A stretch of 64,000 bases of DNA from Blochmannia endosymbiont of Camponotus sp. (GTDB lineage Bacteria > Pseudomonadota > Gammaproteobacteria > Enterobacterales > Enterobacteriaceae): contig NZ_CP097757.1 in the NCBI RefSeq assembly GCF_023586085.1, forward strand, positions 124,001 through 188,000, read 5' to 3'. Position 1 is the stretch's first letter. Every line of letters starts with the position of its first letter. A model generated the notes under the pieces. That model was given only the letters and a program-made list of their open reading frames with translations, had not been told where the DNA came from and did not search any database. Position numbers and translations under genes: made by a program. This document shows, piece by piece, positions 31,206-41,109 of this stretch.

Positions 31206-31373
31206 TTAATTGCTTTTTCTTTCTGTATATATTACATGTTTTTGTATAAAAGGGTCAAACTTTTTTAATTTTATTTTTTCAGGGTTAGTGCGTTTGTTTT
31301 TAGTAGTGCTGTAATAATGTCCATTATTAGAAGAGGAAAATAAACGGATTATTTCTCGTATTTCTTTAGCCAT
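31206..31373 (-). CDS. rpmG: 50S ribosomal protein L33
   Basis: 55 residues, exactly the E. coli length, starting [14 protein letters not shown] and ending ERKSN. The core [19 protein letters not shown] is diagnostic. It follows rpmB by 14 bases on the same strand, as in the E. coli rpmB-rpmG operon. mutM, the next gene in E. coli, is missing. Confidence 0.97.
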   Translation of the reverse strand: MAKEIREIIRLFSSSNNGHYYSTTKNKRTNPEKIKLKKFDPFIQKHVIYTERKSN

Positions 31374-31387
31374 TATATAATTCCTTT

Positions 31388-31624
31388 TTAATATTGTTTA
31401 TTTTTAGAATGTAAATTAGATAAAAAGTATTCAATGCCTAATTTATCAATCAATCGCATACCTTTTGCAGATATCCGTAACGTAAAGTAGCGTTGTTTAC
31501 TTTCGATCCAAAAACGATGAGAATGGATATTAGGTATAAACCAACGTTTGGTCGCATTCATCGCGTGAGAACGTTTATTTCCATTCATAGGGCGTTTACC
31601 AGTAATTTGGCATACTCGTGCCAC
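31388..31624 (-). CDS. rpmB: 50S ribosomal protein L28, GTG start
   Basis: 78 residues, the E. coli length, with VCQITGKRP and the HSHRFW motif. The start is GTG at 31624, with GGAG seven bases upstream; no in-frame ATG fits the conserved N-terminus. Heads the rpmB-rpmG pair. Confidence 0.97.
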   Translation of the reverse strand: MARVCQITGKRPMNGNKRSHAMNATKRWFIPNIHSHRFWIESKQRYFTLRISAKGMRLIDKLGIEYFLSNLHSKNKQY

Positions 31625-32109
31625 AGTTATTCTCCTAATTGTTATTATTATTAATAATAATTTAAAAAATAATAATAATAAAATTATTTTGTTTATATTT
31701 CCTGCAAATTTGTGAATATTTTTATTTATTTAGACTCAGTTAAATATCTAACATAAGATATATATATTATATAACAATTATTTATTTATGTCCTTCATAT
31801 CTTGTTTTTAACTATAATTAATAAAAAATTTTTTAAAAATTTATATAGATATATCTAAATTACAATAGATTCAATATCGTGATATTAGTTTTATTATTGT
31901 TTGAACATATATTACACAAATATTCATATTTTATATGGAGTTATCGGGATATATTGTATAGGAATTTGTATGTTGTGCGCAAGATTATTATTTTATTGAA
32001 ACGTTCAATTAATAAAAATTCATTAATTTTATCTATATTAATAAAAACTATTAATTTTGTGATATAACACATAAAACAAATAATCATTAAAATCATGTGA
32101 ATATATAAT
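31625..32109. other. Divergent region between rpmB and coaBC
   Basis: 485 bases; E. coli radC, which lies here, is gone. It must hold promoters for both directions. A TTA/TAA trinucleotide palindrome near 31641-31660 is low-complexity. A 62-codon plus frame (31879-32067) looks like chance. Confidence 0.55.
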
Positions 32110-33318
32110 ATGACGGGATTAATTGATAAACATATCATATTAGGAGTAAGCGGTGGTATTGCTGCATATAAAACTATAGACTTAGTACGATGTCTAAAAG
32201 AAAGAGGTTCAACAGTTAGAGTGATTATGACAAAATCTGCAAAAAAATTCGTTACTCCTTTAAGTTTACAAACAATATCTTGTTATCCAGTTTTGGATAA
32301 CTTTTTTTCCCCTCAAATAGAAATGACAATGCCTCATATAAAATTAGCTAAATGGGCTGATTTAGTTTTACTTGCTCCAGCTACGGCTAATTTATTAGCT
32401 AGATTATCTGTGGGATTATCTAATGATTTATTATGTAGTTTGTGTTTAGCTACAACAGCTCCAATTGCTGTTGCACCCTCCATGAATCAACAAATGTATA
32501 AAGCTATCGTAACTCAAGCTAATTTGGATGTTCTACGGAAAAGAGGGGTGTTAGTCTGGGGCCCAGATTATGGATATCAAGCTTGTAATGATATTGGCTA
32601 TGGACGTATGACGGATCCAAAAATACTTGCTGAGTATGTAGAGCATTATTTTTCTCATGACAGTTCTTTAAGCCATCTTAATATTATGATTACTGCTGGG
32701 CCTACCCATGAAGCTTTAGATCCAGTTCGGTTTTTTACTAATTACAGTTCAGGAAAAATGGGCTTTGCTATTGCACAAGCTGCTGCAGATAAAGGAGCAA
32801 AAGTTACATTAATTACAGGACCAGTACATTTACATACTCCTACTCGAGTGAGACGAATTAATGTTATCTCTGCATTAGATATGAAAAAAGCGGTGATGCA
32901 AGATATTAAAAATCAGCAAATTTTTATTAGTTGTGCAGCGGTATCAGATTATCGTTTTTATCATTCTTCTTCTGAAAAAATTAAAAAGGATGAAGATACT
33001 TTAAAAATAGTTATGATTAAAAATCCTGATATTGTATCAGAAGTAGGATCATTAATTGATAACCGTCCTTATGTTGTTGGATTTGCTGCTGAAACTAAGA
33101 ATATAGAAAAATATGCTCAAGATAAACGTGTTAGTAAACGTTTAGATTTAATTTGTGCTAATAATATTTCTTATGTGAATCAAGGATTTAATAGTGATAA
33201 TAATTCTTTGTATCTGTTTTGGAATAAAGGTAGCATCATATTGCCTTTAAGAAGAAAAAATTTATTGGCGCAACAACTTATTAATGAAATTATTAAGCGT
33301 TACAATGAAAACCATTAA
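32110..33318 (+). CDS. coaBC: Bifunctional phosphopantothenoylcysteine decarboxylase / phosphopantothenate-cysteine ligase
   Basis: Two consecutive coenzyme A steps in one 402-residue protein. The N-terminal FMN-binding CoaC half has [20 protein letters not shown] and the active-site [10 protein letters not shown] with its cysteine. The C-terminal CoaB half has [22 protein letters not shown] and KNPDIV. Its stop overlaps the dut start by 14 bases. Confidence 0.97.
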   Translation: MTGLIDKHIILGVSGGIAAYKTIDLVRCLKERGSTVRVIMTKSAKKFVTPLSLQTISCYPVLDNFFSPQIEMTMPHIKLAKWADLVLLAPATANLLARLSVGLSNDLLCSLCLATTAPIAVAPSMNQQMYKAIVTQANLDVLRKRGVLVWGPDYGYQACNDIGYGRMTDPKILAEYVEHYFSHDSSLSHLNIMITAGPTHEALDPVRFFTNYSSGKMGFAIAQAAADKGAKVTLITGPVHLHTPTRVRRINVISALDMKKAVMQDIKNQQIFISCAAVSDYRFYHSSSEKIKKDEDTLKIVMIKNPDIVSEVGSLIDNRPYVVGFAAETKNIEKYAQDKRVSKRLDLICANNISYVNQGFNSDNNSLYLFWNKGSIILPLRRKNLLAQQLINEIIKRYNENH

Positions 33319-33754
33319 TATTAAAATTATTGACAATCGCGTGTCTAACTATTTTTGTTTTCCGAGATATGTTACAGCAGGATCTGCTGGATTAGATTTG
33401 CCAGCTTGCTTGAGTAAACCTTTGACTATTTATCCTGGAGAAACTCATCTAATTTATACTGGTATCGCAATACATATTTCTGACGCAAAGATAGCGGGTG
33501 TTATTTTACCTCGCTCAGGGTTGGGGCACAAATATGGTATTGTTTTAGGAAATTTGGTTGGACTTATAGATTCAGATTATCAAGGAGAATTAATAGTATC
33601 TTTATGGAATCGTGGATCAAAAAAATATGTTGTACGTCCTGGAAAGAGGGTAGCACAGTTGGTTTTTATACCGATCATTCAAGTTAAGTTTTCTGTAGTT
33701 AAATCATTTATTCCTACCGAACGTGGGTCTAATGGTTTTGGTCATTCGATGTAA
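33305..33754 (+). CDS. dut: Deoxyuridine 5'-triphosphate nucleotidohydrolase
   Basis: Homotrimeric dUTPase that removes dUTP and supplies dUMP. ATG 33305 gives 149 residues ([13 protein letters not shown]) and matches E. coli; an ATG at 33284 inside coaBC has no homology. All five dUTPase motifs are visible, including [27 protein letters not shown] and the C-terminal RGSNGFGHS. Translationally coupled to coaBC by overlap. Confidence 0.96.
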   Translation: MKTINIKIIDNRVSNYFCFPRYVTAGSAGLDLPACLSKPLTIYPGETHLIYTGIAIHISDAKIAGVILPRSGLGHKYGIVLGNLVGLIDSDYQGELIVSLWNRGSKKYVVRPGKRVAQLVFIPIIQVKFSVVKSFIPTERGSNGFGHSM

Positions 33755-34535
33755 AATATTATCAATGATAATAATGAAAATTAAGTTTTATTTATTAAGA
33801 TTATAATATATGTATTTTAAATAATTATATAAATAAAATATATTATTAATTTGTTGAAATAAGGTTGTGAAATAAAATAGTATGTTTAATAAATTGTTAT
33901 ATTTGTAAATAATATATAAATATTCTAATCAGAATTTATATATAGCAATGATCTTTATTATTAATAATAATATATTTATATTGATTTTTTGTATTAATTT
34001 TGGGCCAAAAAATTATTTACTACAATATATACGTACATATGTGTATGTATATCTATAGTATAGATATACAATGATATTACATAAGGTTTAATAAAATTAA
34101 AATCTTTAATATAATTTTGTACTTATTAATTGATTTTATTTGTTACAATAACCTATATAAAAAATACCATTTTTATATAGGTTATTGTATTTAATTTTCG
34201 ATAAATTTTATGTGATTTATGTATAAATAATATTACATACAGTGGTATTTATATGCGAATCATATAATTTTCTAAACTGGTAGATTATATTTAAAATAAA
34301 TAAGAGTTTTATAAATTATTATTAGTTATCGTATTAGTGTTTTGTTATTACTGAATTAAATAATATGATTTTTATAAGTACTAAATTAATCCTACAAATT
34401 TTTAATGAATTACACTTATATATATAAGTATATGATTAAAATTATGATTTTTATATGAATGATGGAATTAAATTATTTTATTGGTTTAAATTTTAAAATT
34501 TATTTTTTATATTTTGACAAAATTTAGGTACTGTT
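33755..34535. other. Gene-free stretch between dut and yicC
   Basis: 781 bases replacing slmA, pyrE and rph of E. coli. It holds the 20-bp-arm hairpin at 34144-34189. I see no ORF remnants. Confidence 0.6.
34144..34189. repeat. Perfect inverted repeat, 20-bp arms, 6-base loop
   Basis: Arms 34144-34163 and 34170-34189 are exact reverse complements around ATACCA, with three GC pairs in the stem. The plus strand continues TTTAATTTT, a weak U-tract, so it could end the coaBC-dut transcript about 390 bases after dut. Confidence 0.85.
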
Positions 34536-35408
34536 ATGGTTTATAGTATGACCGCTTTTTCAAGACATGAAGTGAAGTATACGTGGGGTAATGTTATTTG
34601 GGAAATTTGTTCCTTAAATCAACGTTATTTAGATATTCATATTGATTTACCCAAATATCTTTATGATTTATCGTGGATGGTTCGTAAACAAATTAAAGAT
34701 TCTCTTATTAGAGGAAAAATAGAATGTTTTTTACGAGTTAAAATGAATAATAACTGTGATAATAATACAAATATGCTTATTATCAACAAACAGTTAGTTT
34801 ACAATCTTATTTCACATGCAAAATGGGTAAAAACATTAATTAACGAAGGTGATATTAATCCGATAGATGTTTTATCTTGGCCAGGAGTAATAACATATGA
34901 ACAAAATAATATGAATAATGTTAGTACTGAGTTATTAACATGTTTTAAAGAGACATTATATAATTTAGTGCAAAATAGGGAAAGAGAAGGTATTTTTTTA
35001 AAAAATAAAATTATTGAACGTTTACGTTTGATGTATAAGGAAGTTAATGAAATACGTCAATATATTCCCAACGTATTAGAGTGGAAGCGAAAAAAACTTT
35101 TGGAGCAAATGAAGGATGTTTGTGTTTATGTTAATCCAATACGATTGGAACAAGAGTTATTAATAGTAGCGCAGAAAATTGATATTTCAGAAGAAGTAGA
35201 TCGGTTAACGGGTCACATAAAAGAAATGCATCGTGTTCTTGATCAAAAAGGATCTATTGGTAGACGATTGGATTTTATAATACAGGAACTGTATAGAGAA
35301 GCTAATACATTAACTTCAAAATCTATAAACTCTCATATTACTCAATCAGCAATTTCTTTAAAAATATTCATTGAACAAGTGCGAGAACAAGCTCAAAATA
35401 TTGAATAA
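34536..35408 (+). CDS. yicC: YicC-family endoribonuclease
   Basis: 290 residues against 287 in E. coli YicC. The N-terminal YicC domain starts with MVYSMTAFSRHE, and the C-terminal DUF1732 domain holds RRLDFIIQELYREANTLTSK. E. coli YicC has been described as an endoribonuclease linked to small-RNA turnover. Its retention in a reduced genome suggests a useful RNA role, but the target is unknown. Confidence 0.93.
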   Translation: MVYSMTAFSRHEVKYTWGNVIWEICSLNQRYLDIHIDLPKYLYDLSWMVRKQIKDSLIRGKIECFLRVKMNNNCDNNTNMLIINKQLVYNLISHAKWVKTLINEGDINPIDVLSWPGVITYEQNNMNNVSTELLTCFKETLYNLVQNREREGIFLKNKIIERLRLMYKEVNEIRQYIPNVLEWKRKKLLEQMKDVCVYVNPIRLEQELLIVAQKIDISEEVDRLTGHIKEMHRVLDQKGSIGRRLDFIIQELYREANTLTSKSINSHITQSAISLKIFIEQVREQAQNIE

Positions 35409-36394
35409 AATATAGTTATTAAGTAAATAATTTTCTATTTAACTTAAATTAGATTATTTGGTTAGAACTATATTTATTTGTCAACAGTCAATTTCGATAG
35501 TTTTTTAAATTACACAAAATATTTTCATTAGTTATGTTAGAGCTGAGATTTTAATATTCAAATTCTACATTTGTATATGTAAATATTGTTATTTACTATC
35601 TTCAATTGCAATTACATCATTAATTATTAAATACGTTTACTAGCTTAGTAACTCTCTTTAATTAAAACGATATATATATGATAGTATTTATAGATGTAAC
35701 GTTATCATATATAGAATAAATTATATTACTTAAAAATATATAAATTTGTAAACCAAATATTTTACTATAAATTAAATGATATATATCATTTAATTTCATT
35801 ATTTTTATAATTTTATATAAACTTAAATGTATTATATATTATTTTTAAAAATATTATTTATTATTAAATGTAAATTTAAATAATATTCTTATAAAAAAAT
35901 AAATTAGATTTTTATTTTTTATAAGAATATTATTTAAAGATCGTAATTTATATCTGTTTAATTGTATATATATAAATTTAAATTAAAAATAAATCATAAA
36001 AAATAAAAAAATTATTTTTCTGAAAATCTATCAGAAATTTTCTTTTTCCTACAGTAATATTTCAAATTTAAAAAAACTCCGATAAAATAAAAACAGTAAA
36101 CAATATAAAGTTAAATATCAGAATATATGCATTTTAGAGTAACAATGTCTGATTATTTCAAATATAACTGAGAATATTAATTTAGTAGAATTACAATAAT
36201 TTAGGAGGCATAAACTGAAATAATTGATTAAATAAGTATTGTTAATTGCCAGGTTTAAATAATTATACTGAAAGTTATTATTTTAATAAAAAATATACTG
36301 CAGATGATTTATTTTATAATTTAGCCTGATATTAATTGAAACTGTCAAATACAGTCCTATTATCATTATTGATTTAATATAGAGACACATAATT
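35409..36394. other. Gene-free stretch between yicC and the MarR-type regulator
   Basis: 986 extremely AT-rich bases with long A and T runs. In E. coli dinD and ligB lie near this position. It contains the 24-bp-arm palindrome at 35875-35938. No ORF or RNA is recognised. Confidence 0.6.
35875..35938. repeat. Perfect AT palindrome, 24-bp arms, 16-base loop
   Basis: Arms 35875-35898 and 35915-35938 match exactly. It is flanked by other A/T runs, about 470 bases after yicC and 457 before the regulator gene. The right arm begins with T6, but no U-tract follows the stem. Confidence 0.9.
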
Positions 36395-36835
36395 ATGAAT
36401 AGATTAACAGATATTTCAAATATGGTAGAATCTTTATCCCGTATTTATCATCGTTTACGCAAAGAAATAAATGGTCAATTAGTTAATGAAGGACTTTCGA
36501 TGTCTAAAATGAAAATATTACATCTTATTACTACCGGTAAAACTAGTGCAACAGACATCAAGAATTATATGGGATTTTCTTCAAGAACCGTGGTAACAGT
36601 ACTTGATGCATTAGAAAAAGATGAAATGTTACGTCGACAACAAAGTTTGACAGATCGTAGAGTAAAGTATGTTCATATTACAGAAAAAGGACGTGATAAA
36701 TTACGTATTGCTAAAGATACACATAATATTATTTTAGATCGTATGTTTTCTCCTTTGTCTGATATACAACTTAAAAATTTTAGAGAAGTATGTAATTTGC
36801 TTGAAATACGACAGAAAAATAATATATTAAACTAA
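36395..36835 (+). CDS. MarR-family transcriptional regulator
   Basis: 146 residues with a winged helix-turn-helix: recognition helix region about residues 50-75 (TSATDIKNYMGFSSRTVVT) and the wing motif DRRVKYVHITEKGRD. The family fold is clear, but it does not match E. coli SlyA, MprA or HosA well enough to name. E. coli has no such gene between yicC and gmk. The start ATG has AGAGACA upstream. It is the only dedicated transcription regulator in the window and is flanked by large repeats, so autoregulation is possible but unproven. Confidence 0.85.
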   Translation: MNRLTDISNMVESLSRIYHRLRKEINGQLVNEGLSMSKMKILHLITTGKTSATDIKNYMGFSSRTVVTVLDALEKDEMLRRQQSLTDRRVKYVHITEKGRDKLRIAKDTHNIILDRMFSPLSDIQLKNFREVCNLLEIRQKNNILN

Positions 36836-37149
36836 TATGATGTTTTGTTATAGTATAATACATTATAGACATTTGGGAACATAAATAAGATCCCCAGTAA
36901 GACTTGATAGTTATTAGATAATTTAATAGTAATTATACATGCTTACACACTAAATCTATAAAATATGTCTTACTGGGGATCTTCCATAGAAGACCATTGA
37001 CAGCTAAATATGTTAATGTAGATAGCAATTTTTAGTATCAACTAGAACTACTTGTAGGTTGTTGCACTTAATTTAATTATGTACGAATAAAAAATATATT
37101 TTTATAGATTTGTTTATTTATGTAATCAAAGATTGTATGTTCTTTTGCT
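36836..37149. other. Gene-free stretch with a long-looped inverted repeat, before gmk
   Basis: 314 bases that hold the 17-bp-arm inverted repeat at 36887-36983 and the gmk leader. No other feature is seen. Confidence 0.6.
36887..36983. repeat. Perfect 17-bp inverted repeat with 63-base spacer
   Basis: Arms 36887-36903 (AAGATCCCCAGTAAGAC) and 36967-36983 are exact reverse complements. The arms are much more GC-rich (8 of 17) than their surroundings. They start 52 bases after the regulator stop. The layout could be a small structured RNA, an operator pair, or the ends of a lost element; I cannot tell which. Confidence 0.85.
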
Positions 37150-37788
37150 ATGAAGAATCCAGGGACATTATGTATTATATCTGCTCCAAGTGGCACGGGC
37201 AAGTCTACGTTAATTCAAACCTTGATGCAGTATAATGGTTTCATTTATAAAATTAAATTATCTATTTCTTATACTACACGTATTAAAAGATCTGGGGAAA
37301 TTCATGGAAAAGATTATTATTTTATTTCAAGAAAAAAATTTAAATATATGATTAATAAGAATAAGTTTTTTGAACATGCGAAAGTTTTTAATCATTATTA
37401 TGGTACTTTGAAAAATGATATTAAAACCATGCTAAATGCCGGCATACATGTTGTGCTCAACATTGACTGGAAAGGAGCGCAACAAATTCGAAATAAAATA
37501 CCAAATAACGTTTACACTATTTTTATTTTACCTCCATCAAAGAAAGAATTATCACGTCGATTATATCTTAGAGGACAAGATGCAGCAAAAATTATTGCTG
37601 AACGTATGAAACATGCAATGGATGAAATTAGTCATTTTAAAGAATATGATTATGTCGTGATAAATGATAATTTTAATATTGCTCTAATACATTTACAATC
37701 AATTATATTATCTGAACAATTGCGTATAGCACATCAAAAAATACGCTATGCAGCGTTAATAAATAACTTGTTGTTATCAGATGTATAG
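37150..37788 (+). CDS. gmk: Guanylate kinase
   Basis: Phosphorylates GMP to GDP. 212 residues against 207 in E. coli. The P-loop APSGTGKST lies at about 10-18, GMP-binding SISYTTR and GKDYYF follow, and the lid region RLYLRGQD is present. Upstream of rpoZ as in E. coli. Confidence 0.96.
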   Translation: MKNPGTLCIISAPSGTGKSTLIQTLMQYNGFIYKIKLSISYTTRIKRSGEIHGKDYYFISRKKFKYMINKNKFFEHAKVFNHYYGTLKNDIKTMLNAGIHVVLNIDWKGAQQIRNKIPNNVYTIFILPPSKKELSRRLYLRGQDAAKIIAERMKHAMDEISHFKEYDYVVINDNFNIALIHLQSIILSEQLRIAHQKIRYAALINNLLLSDV

Positions 37789-37859
37789 CAATAATATGAG
37801 ATTTACATAATAATGCTTTACTGCAGTAGTAATTTAAAAATTAACAAGGATAAAACAAA

Positions 37860-38048
37860 ATGGCACGTATTACTGTACAGGATGCTGTAGAAAAAGTTGG
37901 CAACAGATTTGATTTAATATTAGTTGCTGCACGGCGTGCACGGCAAATGCAAATTGGTGGAAAAGAAACGTTAGTTAAAAAAAATAATAATGACAAATAT
38001 ACTGTGCTTGCTCTTAGAGAAATAGAAGAAGATTTGATTGCTAAGTAA
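37860..38048 (+). CDS. rpoZ: RNA polymerase omega subunit, C-terminally short
   Basis: Binds the beta-prime subunit and helps assemble RNA polymerase. The 62 residues match the first ~61 of the 91-residue E. coli omega ([34 protein letters not shown]), then stop. The missing ~29 residues are the flexible, glutamate-rich C-terminal part. The ribosome binding site is AAGGA. spoT and the rest of the E. coli operon do not follow. Confidence 0.95.
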   Translation: MARITVQDAVEKVGNRFDLILVAARRARQMQIGGKETLVKKNNNDKYTVLALREIEEDLIAK

Positions 38049-38748
38049 ATTTTAATATTTGTGTACAATGAAAATTAATGTTGTTTAAGTTAAAAAATTA
38101 TTTTTATAAGTTGGAGTTCATGTATATGGTGAATATAAAAAATAGTTGAAATAGAAATACTCGGTTGTTCTATTATGTAAGTTTCAATGTTTCAATAGAA
38201 TATTGCAATATTTACATTTTTGAGATTAACAATGTAACCATTAATAATAGTTACATTTATTGATACAAAAAATTATTTTTAATTACTAGCATTGATATTT
38301 ATATGATAAAATTGTGTATATATTACATATTTTGTTAAAGATAGTAAATTTATTACAAAAATTAATTTTTTTAATCGATAAAAAATATACTAATTGTTAT
38401 ACTTTATGGTGTGTATTGTTTGTGACAATAGAATATTGTATTGAGATGTAAGTAATTAAAAAAATAATTATGCGTATAAATATTCATTTCGTTAAATTAT
38501 ATTGCCTTGAAATTACAGTGAGTAACATTATAATTCCAGATTAAGAGCTTTAAAGTTAGGTAAATATCAATAGCATTTGCTAAATATATCAAATACTAAT
38601 AGTATCAATGATCATTCCAACGTGGATATATTTAAATTAAATAAATTTTTAAAAGGCATTGGTAGCAATAATTTTTATACGTAATGACTTTAAGGTGTTA
38701 TTTTATGACCTTGCTATCGTAAGATTTACAGTGGCTGAGAGAACAAAT
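38049..38748. other. Gene-free stretch between rpoZ and glnA
   Basis: 700 bases where spoT, trmH and recG lie in E. coli. It is also a junction to a different E. coli block. I looked for a sigma-54 (GG...GC) promoter for glnA and found none that convinces. No gene or RNA is seen. Confidence 0.55.
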
Positions 38749-40173
38749 ATGACAGATATCGAAAAAATTTTTTCTGTTCTTAATGAAAATCAAATAAAAT
38801 TCGTTGATTTGCGTTTTACCGATACAAAAGGGAAAGAACAACATATTACTATTCCTAAAATGCAAGTTGATGATCATTTATTTAATAATGGCAAGATTTT
38901 CGACGGATCTTCTATTAAAGGCTGGAAAAATATTAATGAGTCAGATATGATTTTAATGCCTGATCCCACTAGTTTTGCGATAGATCCATTTTATGAAAAT
39001 GCCACAATAATTATTCGTTGTGATATATTTGACCCTAGTACTATGAAAAATTATGATAGGGATCCACGATCTATAGCTAAACGGGCAGAAATGTTTTTAT
39101 ATAACTCTGGTATTGCTGATATTGCAATGTTTGGGCCTGAACCAGAATTTTTCTTATTTGATGACATTCGTTTTGAAACGACAAAATCAGGGTCTTATGT
39201 AATAGTTGATGACCGAGAATCGGCATGGAATAGCGGCAAAATATATAAAGACGGAAATAAAGGTCATCGCCCTAGAATAAAAAGTGGATACGCCCCAGTA
39301 CCTCCAATTGATTCCTCGCAGAATTTGCGCTCTATTATGTCTTTAATAATGGAAAAGATGGGGTTAATTATAGAGGCTCATCATCATGAAGTCGCAACAT
39401 CTGGACAAAATGAAATAGCAACTCGATTCAATACCCTTACTAAAAAAGCTGATGAAATACAAATATATAAGTATGTAGTACACAATGTTGCTCATAATTC
39501 TGGTAAAACTGCGACTTTTATGCCAAAACCCATTATAAATGATAACGGATCAGGTATGCACTGTCATATATCTTTACATAGAAAAGATACTAATTTATTT
39601 TCAGGCAAACAATATGGATATCTGTCTGATATAGCTTTATTTTATATTGGAGGGATTTTGCGTCATGCTAAAGCATTAAATGCTATAACTAATCCAACTA
39701 CTAATTCATATAAGCGTTTAGTTCCAAATTACGAGGCTCCAGTAATGTTGACTTATTCTGCTGGTAATCGTTCCAGCGCTATTAGGATTCCATCGATTAT
39801 TAATAAATCAAAAAACAATGCATCAAGTCGAGTTGAAGTCCGTTTTCCTGATCCAGCCGCTAACCCTTATTTAGCTTTTTCTGCGTTGCTTATGGCGGGA
39901 TTAGATGGAATTATTAATAAAATCCATCCCGGAGAACCTATAGATAAAAATTTATATACTATTTCTAAAAAAGAAGCATTATCTATACCACGCATGGCCT
40001 CATCTTTTGATGAGGCCTTGAATTCTTTGGCAGAAGATCATACATTTTTAATGCGAGGCGATGTCTTTAGTGAAGATTATATCAATACCTATATTCTGTT
40101 ATGTCAGGAAGAAAGTAGGTTAGTGCATATTACTCCGCATCCTGTGGAATTTGATTTATATTATAGTGTTTAA
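38749..40173 (+). CDS. glnA: Glutamine synthetase, type I
   Basis: Dodecameric enzyme that joins ammonia and glutamate; in ant symbionts it would recycle nitrogen. ATG 38749 ([14 protein letters not shown]) gives 474 residues against 469 in E. coli. An upstream in-frame ATG at 38659 adds 30 residues without homology. [19 protein letters not shown], the [11 protein letters not shown] region and [12 protein letters not shown] are conserved. The adenylylation tyrosine is kept in [11 protein letters not shown] short insertion precedes [11 protein letters not shown]. glnL and glnG do not accompany it. Confidence 0.97.
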   Translation: MTDIEKIFSVLNENQIKFVDLRFTDTKGKEQHITIPKMQVDDHLFNNGKIFDGSSIKGWKNINESDMILMPDPTSFAIDPFYENATIIIRCDIFDPSTMKNYDRDPRSIAKRAEMFLYNSGIADIAMFGPEPEFFLFDDIRFETTKSGSYVIVDDRESAWNSGKIYKDGNKGHRPRIKSGYAPVPPIDSSQNLRSIMSLIMEKMGLIIEAHHHEVATSGQNEIATRFNTLTKKADEIQIYKYVVHNVAHNSGKTATFMPKPIINDNGSGMHCHISLHRKDTNLFSGKQYGYLSDIALFYIGGILRHAKALNAITNPTTNSYKRLVPNYEAPVMLTYSAGNRSSAIRIPSIINKSKNNASSRVEVRFPDPAANPYLAFSALLMAGLDGIINKIHPGEPIDKNLYTISKKEALSIPRMASSFDEALNSLAEDHTFLMRGDVFSEDYINTYILLCQEESRLVHITPHPVEFDLYYSV

Positions 40174-40349
40174 AATTTTCTATAATTTATAAGATAAAAT
40201 CATGTAATTAATGACTATAACAGGATAATTATGAAAAAATTATATTAATAAATTAAATAATATTTAATATCTTTATATATCTAAGCAATTAAATATATAA
40301 ACTTAAGCGTTCGCTTTTATGTTACTATGATTATAAATAATATATATGT

Positions 40350-40952
40350 ATGAAATATAATTATCATGTTACTTATTTCTTAGTAAGTGTGCCTGAAATT
40401 TGTAAATTACCTGATGGAAAGATGGGTATGGAGGTAGCTTTTGTTGGTTATTCTAATAGCGGAAAATCTAGTGTTATTAATGCTTTAACTTATCAAAAAA
40501 AACTTACTAAAGTTAGTAAAACACCAGGATGTACGAAACTCATTAATTTATTTGAAGTAAAACCGGGTATTCGTCTTATTGATTTTCCTGGTTATGGTTA
40601 TGCTAAAGGTATCAACATAAGAAAAAATTATTGGCATGATGTAGTATGCGAATACTTGAAGAAAAGAGAAAATTTAAAAGGATTGATTTTAATCATGGAT
40701 ATTAGACATCCTATAAAAGATCTAGATCAAAAAATGGTTGAAAGCGCGATTTCTATGAAAGTTCCGGTTTTTACTCTATTAAGTAAATCAGATAAAATTT
40801 CTAGAAATATTTTGAAAGTTACAACTAAAAAAATGATACAGGACATGAATATAAAGTTCGCAACGTGCATACAAGTTGCACCTTTTTCTGCTGTTAAAAA
40901 ACATGGAATAGAATTGTTAAAAATTACTCTTAATCATTGGTTAAAACATTAA
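40350..40952 (+). CDS. engB: Ribosome biogenesis GTP-binding protein EngB (YihA)
   Basis: Essential GTPase for 50S assembly. 200 residues against 210 in E. coli. G1 is GYSNSGKSS, G3 is DFPGYGYA, and the G4-type SKSD lies in LLSKSDK. Convergent with polA as in E. coli; the Spot 42 RNA gene that lies between them there is absent. Confidence 0.96.
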   Translation: MKYNYHVTYFLVSVPEICKLPDGKMGMEVAFVGYSNSGKSSVINALTYQKKLTKVSKTPGCTKLINLFEVKPGIRLIDFPGYGYAKGINIRKNYWHDVVCEYLKKRENLKGLILIMDIRHPIKDLDQKMVESAISMKVPVFTLLSKSDKISRNILKVTTKKMIQDMNIKFATCIQVAPFSAVKKHGIELLKITLNHWLKH

Positions 40953-41109
40953 ATGAATAAAATCATACATGTTTATAAAATTAAGCATAATATTTCTTCT
41001 ATATTTATAGGAACTATAAAGATTTGTATCGCAAAAATAAATTATTTGAATTGGTATTTAATAATTTTATGTATATTATTTGTATGACATTTGCATTAAA
41101 TTAATGGTT

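Noticed and set aside
31641..31660. TTATTA/TAATAA palindrome upstream of rpmB
   Set aside because: Low-complexity trinucleotide repeat, expected in DNA of this composition.
38049..38748. Possible sigma-54 promoter for glnA
   Set aside because: No GG and GC pair at the required spacing was found.
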